DNA of 64,000 nt. It comes from Streptomyces ipomoeae 91-03 (GTDB lineage: Bacteria > Actinomycetota > Actinomycetes > Streptomycetales > Streptomycetaceae). The translations under genes were made by a program, and so were the position numbers. Below, one piece after another: positions 57,805-64,000 of this stretch (its first letter is position 1; each line of letters opens with the position of its first letter). Below the pieces are notes generated by a model that saw only the letters and a program-made list of their open reading frames with translations, had not been told where the DNA came from and searched no databases. The stretch is from contig NZ_AEJC01000490.1 of NCBI RefSeq assembly GCF_000317595.1, forward strand, positions 1-64,000, in the 5' to 3' direction.

Positions 57805-58665
57805 TCAGAGCTCCTTGCGGAGATCCCTGAGGATCTCCTTCGTGCGTTGTGCCGTGGCGGCCTGCGCCGCCATGCGGTCCATGACCTCGAGGTGGGTCGC
57901 CACCTCTGAGCGGTCGTCCAGGTAGACGGCGCCGGTCAGGTACTCGCTGTAGACCATGTCCGGAAGCTCCGGCATGGCGAATCGGAACAGGACGAACGGC
58001 CCGTACGTGCCGGGATGCGGTCCTGTGTCGAACGTGGTGAGCTGCAGCGTCACATGGGACAGCTCCGTGGCCTCCAGCAGTCTGTCGATCTGGTCGCGCA
58101 TGACGCGCGGTCCGGCGACGGGGCGGCGCAGGACCGTCTCGTCCATCACGAACCACAGCCGGGGCGCGTCCTTACGGGTGAGCAGTTCCTGGCGTTGCAT
58201 GCGCAGGGCCACATGGCGCTCGATGTCGTCGGGTCTGGTCGTGCCGATGGCGCCCGAGACCATGACGCCACGTGTGTAGTCCTCGGTCTGCAGCAGCCCG
58301 GGGACGAAGTGCGGGTCGTAGCCGCGGATCAGGCTGGCCGCGCCCTCCAGGCTGACGTACATGGAGAACCAGCCCGGCAGGATGTCGTGGTAGCGCTGCC
58401 ACCAGCCGGGTTTGTTGGCCTCCTCGGCGAGCCGGACGAAGGTCGCGGCCTCCTCGTCGCTCACGCCGTAGGCCTTCAGCAGAAGCTGGAGGTACGGGAT
58501 CTTGAGGGCGACCTCGGCGGTCTCCATGCGGCGGACCGTGGCGGGGGCGACGTGCAGGATGCGCGCGGCCTCCTCACGTCGGATGCCCGCGCTCTCGCGC
58601 AGGTCCAGCAGGCGACGCCCGAGCACGACCTGGCCGACCGTCGGCGCGGACCGCGGCTCGCTCAC
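57805..58665 (-). CDS. WhiJ-like XRE regulator (DUF5753)
   Basis: A 286-residue regulator: N-terminal helix-turn-helix (LLDLRESAGIRREEAARILHVAPATVRRME, about 18-50) followed by the DUF5753 ligand-binding-like domain (VPGLLQTEDYTRGVM, RQELLTRKDAPRLWFVMDE). WhiJ-type proteins repress development genes. GTG at 58665 with GGAGGTGC just upstream is preferred over a longer open frame. It is followed by DUF397 and divergent from an anti-sigma-like ATPase: the classic three-gene whiJ-type arrangement. Confidence 0.92.
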   Translation of the reverse strand: MSEPRSAPTVGQVVLGRRLLDLRESAGIRREEAARILHVAPATVRRMETAEVALKIPYLQLLLKAYGVSDEEAATFVRLAEEANKPGWWQRYHDILPGWFSMYVSLEGAASLIRGYDPHFVPGLLQTEDYTRGVMVSGAIGTTRPDDIERHVALRMQRQELLTRKDAPRLWFVMDETVLRRPVAGPRVMRDQIDRLLEATELSHVTLQLTTFDTGPHPGTYGPFVLFRFAMPELPDMVYSEYLTGAVYLDDRSEVATHLEVMDRMAAQAATAQRTKEILRDLRKEL

Positions 58666-58891
58666 CTCGCACCTCCATCTGGACCCGAAGGCCCGACACA
58701 CCCCGACACAAGCCCGACACATCCGGTCCCGACAGCCCGGCGGCGCCCTTTGGAAACTCCACTCGCGTGTATCCAACGCATACAGATGAACACTGTGCGT
58801 ACATACGAACGTTCTGCGAGGGATTTCCAACTGGCGCCGCTAAACGTGCTGTTGCGTGCAGTGTGCCATGCCCGTTCAGAGAGTCACACGG

Positions 58892-58927
58892 CACTCTGCA
58901 ATTTTCAGAGTGACACTTGCCAAGTGT
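58892..58927. promoter_or_regulatory. Two adjacent inverted repeats in divergent whiJ-like promoter
   Basis: CACTCTG and CAGAGTG are separated by 7 bases (58892-58912). ACACTTG and CAAGTGT follow with a one-base centre (58913-58927). Both lie just before the ATPase gene start and are likely sites for the XRE protein. Confidence 0.65.
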
Positions 58928-58943
58928 TCTCGGCGAGGCAATA

Positions 58944-59717
58944 GTGGCAAACGTGATTCCGCCCCCTGCGCCCTTAGGAACAGACGCCGCCGGAGACCGC
59001 TTCGGTCTCGGTCCGGCCGCCGGGGCGCGCCCCGAGACAGCCGCCGAACGCCGGTTTCGATTCGAGCTGACCGCGCACCCGGGTGCCGTGGCACAGGCCA
59101 GGCGCGTGACGCGTACCCGGCTCTCCGGCTGGGCCCACTGCGAGGACACCTGCGACACGGCCGCCTTGGTCGTCTCCGAGCTGGTGACCAACGCGATCGT
59201 GCACACCGCGAGCACCCAGATCGTCTGCGAACTGCACGACGGCGACGAGCTGGTCCGCATAGCCGTACGGGACGAGGGCTGCGCTCCGGGCGAGCCACAC
59301 CCCTCACCCCAGCGGCCCGAGGAGGAACACGGGCGGGGGCTGCTCCTCATAGAGTCCCTGTGCCGTTCCTGGGGTGCGCAGCCCTCCGGTCTGGGGCTCC
59401 TGGTGTGGGCGGATCTGCCACGCATGACCACTGCCGGCGGCTTCCGTTCCGGTGCCGACCCGGGTACGGCCACCACGGCCGCCGCGGTCGCGGACACGGG
59501 CGCACGTTCCGACCTGGGCTGGGGTGCGAAGAAGCCGCCCACGGAGGGCCGGGGGGACACGGGCGAGCAGGCAGAGTCCTCTTGTCGCACCCAGTCCTCT
59601 CGCCGGGCCGAGCCTCACCGCGCCGAGTCCTCTCACCGCGCTGAATCCCCTTGTCGTACGGAATCCGGGGGTTGGCCGACGCCCGAACGGGGTCGGACGG
59701 GGGCCGAATGGGTGTGA
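58944..59717 (+). CDS. Anti-sigma-like ATP-binding protein
   Basis: A 257-residue protein with a small HATPase domain of the anti-sigma/serine-kinase group: SELVTNAIVHT (N box), VRDEGCAPG (G1) and HGRGLLLIESL (G2), in about residues 30-165. The last 80 residues are low-complexity with repeats like HRAESSHRAES, made from 15-18 bp DNA repeats. GTG at 58944 has GAGG 6 bases upstream. In such loci the protein is thought to interact with the XRE partner or with sigma-factor control. Confidence 0.85.
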   Translation: MANVIPPPAPLGTDAAGDRFGLGPAAGARPETAAERRFRFELTAHPGAVAQARRVTRTRLSGWAHCEDTCDTAALVVSELVTNAIVHTASTQIVCELHDGDELVRIAVRDEGCAPGEPHPSPQRPEEEHGRGLLLIESLCRSWGAQPSGLGLLVWADLPRMTTAGGFRSGADPGTATTAAAVADTGARSDLGWGAKKPPTEGRGDTGEQAESSCRTQSSRRAEPHRAESSHRAESPCRTESGGWPTPERGRTGAEWV

Positions 59718-60178
59718 GCGCGTCGAACGGACCCACCGAGGCTCCCCGTGGGGGCAGAGTGGCCCGCGTGGTGAGCCTCGACACCCTGACGCGCCTGCAC
59801 CGCGCCCAACGGCGCGCCGCGACGCCCCGTCCCATTCCTCTGCCCGAGGGCATGACCGCCCCCATGGGCCGCGACGCGGTCGCGGTCCCGGCCCGTATCG
59901 GACCGCTGGTCCTGCCCCGGCTGCCCCGCGTGGGCTGTGTCTACGCCGACCGGGCGCACTGGTGGTGGATCGTGCCCGCCGACTCCGACTACGCGCTGGA
60001 GTGGCCGGCGCCGGCCCGCTACACCACCGGCGCGCTCGTCTCCGACGGTTCGGCCGTTCCCGGGCTGATCCTGCGGCCGGAGGGCACCATTCCCTATACG
60101 CCGCCGATACCGCTTTACCTGGCGCTCTGCCGAGTGACGGGGACCACGCCCGCGTGGTCGCGATCCCTGAGCGCGTGA
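59708..60178 (+). CDS. Hypothetical protein, whiJ-locus neighbour
   Basis: A 156-residue protein with no family I recognise. The N-terminus (about 50 residues) is basic and Pro/Arg-rich; the rest has aromatic, strand-like segments (GCVYADRAHWWWIVP, YALEWPAPARYTTGALV). It starts inside the previous gene (ATG at 59708, overlapping 10 bases) so the two are probably coupled. A GTG at 59714 is an alternative start. Confidence 0.7.
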   Translation: MGVSASNGPTEAPRGGRVARVVSLDTLTRLHRAQRRAATPRPIPLPEGMTAPMGRDAVAVPARIGPLVLPRLPRVGCVYADRAHWWWIVPADSDYALEWPAPARYTTGALVSDGSAVPGLILRPEGTIPYTPPIPLYLALCRVTGTTPAWSRSLSA

Positions 60179-60398
60179 GGTTCCGCCGAGGGGCCGGGTT
60201 CTTGAAGGGGGCCTGCGGTCCTGGAAGGTGAAGGGGCCGCGGTCCTCTACCCCCTCCCCCGTCAGATCGCGGCGCACTCCCTTTACCTCCGAGCGCCCCG
60301 CGTGCTCCGTGTGTGCGGCAGTGTGAGCGGTGCGCGCCCTGGTAGGGAGCGGGCGGGGCCGGGATAGTGGCCGTCTCTGACGGAACGGGAGGCCGCGG

Positions 60399-62432
60399 GT
60401 GCCGAAGGCGCGTGAGAGGGGTAAGCCGGAGACGTCCGAGTCGGAGGTGCTGCTGTTCGGAGGGCCGCTGCGGTACGACACCGGGTGGTCGCAGCATGCC
60501 GACGCGTTTCTGGAGCTGAACTTCCGGGCGATGGTGCGGCGGCTGCCGTCACTGCTCGCGTCGAGCTTCCGGCTGGCGTGGCAGGCGGACCGATGGGCCG
60601 CCCGGACCGTGCTGGGCGCCGAGACGGGGCGCGGCCTCGCCCAGGCGGTGGGGCTGCTCGCGGTGAACGCGGTGCTGGCCCGGCTGATGACCGAGGGCAC
60701 GGTCGAGGAGCGGTTACGGGGAGCCGCCCCCGCACTGATCGCGATCGCCGCCGTGTCGTTGGTGGCCACGCTGCTGCGGGCGGCGTCGACGTACGCCACG
60801 GGCCGGCTGGAGCCCAAGGTGGAGCGGGTGGCGACCGAGCTGTATCTGGAGCGGGCGGCGGCCGTGGAGCTGTCGGCGATCGAGGACGACGGCTTCCACA
60901 AGCTGCTGGACACCGCGAAGTACGGCGCCCAGTCGGCCCGCCGCATGATCACCTACTCGGCGCGGGTCGTGAACGCGCTGATCTCCCTGATCGCCGCGGC
61001 CGGCGTGCTGACCGTGCTGCACCCGGCGCTGCTCCCGCTGCTCGTCACGATGACCCTGCCGAGCGCCTGGAGCGCCCTGACGATCGCCCGCCGCCGCTAC
61101 GAGTCCTTCCACGCCTGGGTGCAGCACGCGCGCGCGGGATATCTGCTGAGCTCCCTGCTGATCGAGCCGGAGGCGGCGCCGGAGATCCGGGTGCACGGCG
61201 TCGGGCCGTTCCTGCTGCGCCACTTCCGCTCCATGTCGGAGACGGCGGAGGCCGAGCAGGCCCGTCTGGCCCGGCTCGCGGCCCGTACGGGGCTGTACGC
61301 GGCCCTCTGGACCGGGCTCGCCACCGTGGCGACGTACGCGACGCTGGGCGGGCTGCTGCTCGGCGGCGCCATGGCGCTGTCCGTGGCCGGTACGGCGGTC
61401 ATCGCGATCCGCACCGGCTCCGCCAGCCTCGACACGCTCGTCCTGGAGGTGAACTCCCTCCACGAGGAGGCCCTCTTCGTGGGCGACATGCAGCGCCTGT
61501 ACGTGGAGGCCGCCAAGCGTGCGATCCCGGTGGGCGGCGAACCGCTGCCCGAGGATCCGCGCGAGATCCGGGTGGAGAACGTGACCTTCGCCTACCCGGG
61601 GAAATCCACCCGGCCCGCGCTGAACGATGTGACGCTGACCGTTCCGCTGGGCAAGATCGTGGCCCTCGTCGGCGAGAACGGCTCGGGCAAGACAACCCTG
61701 GTCAAGCTGCTCGCCGGGCTGTACACCCCCGACCAGGGCAAGATCATGTGGGACGGTGTGGACATGGCGACCGCCGACCGGCAGCAGCTGGCCGAGCGCA
61801 TCGCGATGGTCGCGCAGGACTTCAAGCGGTGGCCGTTCACCGCCCGCGTCAACATGGCCATCGGCCGCCCCTCGGCGCCGCTGAGCGACGAGCGGATCGC
61901 CGCGTCGGTCGCCGAGGCGGGGGCGCAGGACGTGATGGACGACCTGCCCCGCGGCCTCGACACACTCCTGGCCAGGGGTTTCAGCGGCGGGCACGAGCTG
62001 TCGGGCGGGCAGTGGCAGCGGCTCGGGATCGCGCGGGCCGCGTACCGGCGCGGTCGCATCCTCATCGTGGACGAGCCGACGGCGGCCCTGGACGCCCGCG
62101 CCGAGCTGGAGGTCTTCGAGAAGATCCGCGCGCTGGCGGGCACCGGGCAGACGGTCGTCCTGATCACCCACCGGCTGGCCTCGGTCCGTCACGCCGACCT
62201 GGTGCACGTCCTCGACCAGGGCCGCCTGGTGGAGTCCGGCACCCCGGAGGAGCTGCTGGCCACGGGGGGCGTGTACGCGGAGCTGTACTCGCTGCAGGCG
62301 GAGCAGTTCGCGGCGAAGGTCCCGACGACGAAGGCTCCGACGGCGAAGGCTCCGAACGGAAAGGCGACCACGGGACAGGCCCCTGCGGGAAAGGCACCCG
62401 CAGCGACGGTCCCCGCGCCGAAGGCGGGGTGA
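60399..62432 (+). CDS. ABC exporter, fused membrane-ATPase, with TTA codon
   Basis: A 677-residue half-transporter with an N-terminal six-helix membrane domain and a C-terminal ABC domain: Walker A GENGSGKTT (about 425-433), signature LSGGQWQRL (about 534), Walker B ILIVDEPTAALD and H-loop ITHRLAS. The layout is that of bacterial exporters of peptides or lipids. An Ala/Lys/Pro repeat tail of about 45 residues follows. GTG at 60399 has GGGAGG upstream. Codon 106 is TTA (60714-60716), so full translation should need the bldA tRNA. Confidence 0.9.
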   Translation: MPKARERGKPETSESEVLLFGGPLRYDTGWSQHADAFLELNFRAMVRRLPSLLASSFRLAWQADRWAARTVLGAETGRGLAQAVGLLAVNAVLARLMTEGTVEERLRGAAPALIAIAAVSLVATLLRAASTYATGRLEPKVERVATELYLERAAAVELSAIEDDGFHKLLDTAKYGAQSARRMITYSARVVNALISLIAAAGVLTVLHPALLPLLVTMTLPSAWSALTIARRRYESFHAWVQHARAGYLLSSLLIEPEAAPEIRVHGVGPFLLRHFRSMSETAEAEQARLARLAARTGLYAALWTGLATVATYATLGGLLLGGAMALSVAGTAVIAIRTGSASLDTLVLEVNSLHEEALFVGDMQRLYVEAAKRAIPVGGEPLPEDPREIRVENVTFAYPGKSTRPALNDVTLTVPLGKIVALVGENGSGKTTLVKLLAGLYTPDQGKIMWDGVDMATADRQQLAERIAMVAQDFKRWPFTARVNMAIGRPSAPLSDERIAASVAEAGAQDVMDDLPRGLDTLLARGFSGGHELSGGQWQRLGIARAAYRRGRILIVDEPTAALDARAELEVFEKIRALAGTGQTVVLITHRLASVRHADLVHVLDQGRLVESGTPEELLATGGVYAELYSLQAEQFAAKVPTTKAPTAKAPNGKATTGQAPAGKAPAATVPAPKAG

Positions 62433-62464
62433 GGCCCAGGCCGGGAGCCGACGGCGGCGTGACG

Positions 62465-62650
62465 TCAGATCTGCGTGGCCGCGGCCGTGTCCGTGCCGCG
62501 CACGATCACCAGGAACATGTCCGTCGCGATGTCCATCACGACCTCGGCCTGCTGACCCTCCAGACGGGCCGCATGCGCGAACTCCTCCGCCGGCCACGAG
62601 CCGCGCGGCCCACCGGCGGGAAAGCGCCCCAGCACCATTCGCCCGTTCAC
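62465..62650 (-). CDS. Small conserved-looking protein, 61 residues
   Basis: A short protein beginning MNGRMVLGRFPAGG, from a GTG at 62650 with GGAGG 6 bases upstream. It has no signal peptide or cysteines. The middle, WPAEEFAHAARLEGQQ then EVVMDIATDMFLVIV, has a helix-strand pattern. The good ribosome binding site and sensible composition support it; function is unknown. Confidence 0.7.
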   Translation of the reverse strand: MNGRMVLGRFPAGGPRGSWPAEEFAHAARLEGQQAEVVMDIATDMFLVIVRGTDTAAATQI

Positions 62651-62882
62651 CCTGCACCTCCATGTAGCGCCGTACTCATGTAGCGCCGTACTCGTAACCC
62701 ATGATTCGCGGGGTCACGCGACTCGTAGAGTTAAACGCCGACCATAGGGTTAACGGCTCGCGAAGTGACGGGACTGAGACGTAGTTGACACTCGGTCAAC
62801 GACGGACCGTGAGATACCTCTCGAAAATCACACGTTCCGGTGACCATTCGTGTTACTCCGGTGGCTTGCCGTAGGACGGGTG
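62651..62882. promoter_or_regulatory. Gap with 16-bp duplication and inverted repeat
   Basis: CATGTAGCGCCGTACT occurs twice head to tail (62661-62692) just before the small gene. GTTGAC and GTCAAC flank 5 bases at 62784-62800. Promoter and operator for the small minus-strand gene are likely here; I cannot fix a -10 box. Confidence 0.5.
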
Positions 62883-64000
62883 TCACTCCGGTGGCTTGTC
62901 GTAGTCCTGGATGCGCCCGCCATGGCTGCGGTCGGTGAGCGCGGCCAGCCGCTCCTCCAGCTCGCGCACGGTCGCGGCCACGTCCAGGGTGAGCAGCTCG
63001 CGGTCGCGCATGAGCACCCGGCCGTCGACGATCGTGGTGCGTACGTCGGCGGAGCGGGCGCTGTGCACGAGGGTGGCGGCGAGGTCGTGCACGGGCTGGG
63101 TGTGCGGCCCGGTGAGGTCCACGAGGATGATGTCGGCGCGCAGGCCGGGCGCGAGGCTGCCGACGCGCTCCCCCAGTCCGACGGCACGCGCGCTCTGCAG
63201 CGTGGCGTGGTGCAGGGCCTGCCGGGAGGTCAGCCAGCGCGGGTCGCCCTCGGTCGACTTCTGCACGAGCGCGGTGAGGGCCATGGACTCCCACACGTCG
63301 AGCGAGTTGTTGGAGGCGGCCCCGTCCGTGGCGAATCCTACGGGGATGCCGATACCGCGCAGTGCGCGCACCGGGGTGGTGGGCCAGGCGAACTTGAGGT
63401 AGCCGCGGGGCGCGGTCGCCACGGCCACCGGCCCCGTCGCCCGCTCCAGTACCGGCAGGTCCCGCTCGACGATGCCGGTGCCGTGCGCGATGAGCACGCC
63501 CGCGTCGACGCCGAGCAGCCCGGTGCGCTCCAGCACCTCGATGGGGGTGACACCGTGCCGGGCCAGGCTGTTGTCGGTCTGGTCGCGGCTCTCCGAGGCG
63601 TGCAGATGCACCGGGAGACCGTGTTCCCGGGCGAGCTCGGCGGTGGCGGCGAGGTCGGCGTCATCGACCGTGTAGGGGGCGTGCGGGGCGAGCGCGGTGG
63701 TGATACGACCACCGGCCGCGCCCCGGTGTCGTAGCGCGAACTCCAGGGACTTCTCCCGGCCTTCCGCGCCCAGCGAGGAGAAGAACGCCTCCCCCAGATG
63801 CGCCCGCATACCGCACTCGGCGACGACCTCGGCGACCGTGTCCATCGAGAAGTAGTGGTCGGCGAAGCACGTCACCCCGCCCCGGATCATCTCCGCGCAG
63901 GCCAGCCGCGCCCCCAACTCCACGTCCCGCGCCGTCAGATTGGACTCGACGGGCCAGATGACGTCGTTGAACCACGCCTCGGCGGGCAGATCCTCGGCGA
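62883..64000 (-). CDS. Amidohydrolase, MTA/SAH deaminase-like (5' end outside window)
   Basis: The C-terminal 372 residues of a metal-dependent amidohydrolase; the start lies beyond 64000. It fits the TrzN/MTA-SAH deaminase group: HLHASESRDQT carries metal and catalytic residues, LIAHGTGI the next His, and FATDGAASNNSLDVWESM the metal Asp. GLRADIILVDL is the usual C-terminal beta-sandwich part. It would deaminate adenosine derivatives or related purines; 8-oxoguanine deaminase is another option. The codons run open to the window edge. Confidence 0.88.
   Translation of the reverse strand, partial: AEDLPAEAWFNDVIWPVESNLTARDVELGARLACAEMIRGGVTCFADHYFSMDTVAEVVAECGMRAHLGEAFFSSLGAEGREKSLEFALRHRGAAGGRITTALAPHAPYTVDDADLAATAELAREHGLPVHLHASESRDQTDNSLARHGVTPIEVLERTGLLGVDAGVLIAHGTGIVERDLPVLERATGPVAVATAPRGYLKFAWPTTPVRALRGIGIPVGFATDGAASNNSLDVWESMALTALVQKSTEGDPRWLTSRQALHHATLQSARAVGLGERVGSLAPGLRADIILVDLTGPHTQPVHDLAATLVHSARSADVRTTIVDGRVLMRDRELLTLDVAATVRELEERLAALTDRSHGGRIQDYDKPPE

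Noticed and set aside
58800-58815. LexA box (GAACGTTC)
   Set aside because: The SOS consensus has four bases between GAAC and GTTC; here there are none.

Overview
The window is a Streptomyces chromosome segment. GC is about 70% or more, GTG starts are frequent, and several starts overlap stops. It carries whiA and a whiJ-like XRE/DUF397 pair, and one gene has a rare TTA leucine codon. The gene order gap - whiA - yvcK - rapZ - uvrC ... uvrA ... uvrB - ogt is the conserved actinomycete core arrangement, so most of this is vertically inherited chromosome, not a mobile island. I found no rRNA, tRNA, CRISPR array, integrase or insertion sequence.

Layout. (1) 1-9.8 kb, all leftward: gap, a secreted M14 carboxypeptidase, then a coupled uvrC-rapZ-yvcK-whiA operon linked by 4-10 base overlaps. 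(2) 9.9-17.5 kb: a signalling island with a NarL-type regulator, a NIT/HAMP/PAS/GAF histidine kinase, two tandem solute-binding lipoproteins with no permease, and a divergent single-domain receiver. A 36-bp tandem array sits inside it, and both ends share a TTCCGGCTAGCCG motif. (3) 17.7-23 kb: an XRE-like protein, a PfkB sugar kinase behind a LacI-type operator, and uvrA. (4) 23-31 kb: two metabolic enzymes, a polar amino-acid ABC importer, aroQ, an S66 peptidase, an MHS transporter and a decayed cation/proton antiporter. (5) 31-40 kb: terC behind a structured leader that looks like a manganese riboswitch, a TerD/FtsK-like fusion, terD, uvrB, an MHYT sensor, glpQ and ogt. (6) 40-50 kb: pseudouridine catabolism (psuG-psuK), two methyltransferases (one at 43.2 kb, one at 56.6 kb), corA, a CBS protein, small unknowns and a stand-alone gltD. 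(7) 50-64 kb: a MocR regulator, a PEP-utilising enzyme with a membrane partner, a phosphatase, the whiJ-like locus, a TTA-containing ABC exporter and a truncated amidohydrolase.

How the genes work together. The strongest regulatory theme is DNA damage. uvrA, uvrB, uvrC and ogt each have the LexA-independent damage promoter TTGTCAGTG-N8-TANNNT (RecA-NDp/PafBC type) just upstream, and so does terD. This ties excision repair, alkylation repair and a Ter-family stress protein into one predicted regulon. The second theme is metal stress: the terC leader can form two mutually exclusive helices, one of which would cover its ribosome binding site. The third is sensing: the permease-less lipoprotein pair next to the NIT kinase looks like a ligand-sensing accessory. 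The strain also has many short degenerate tandem repeats (16, 18, 22, 36 and 40 bp) in gene gaps and in disordered protein tails.
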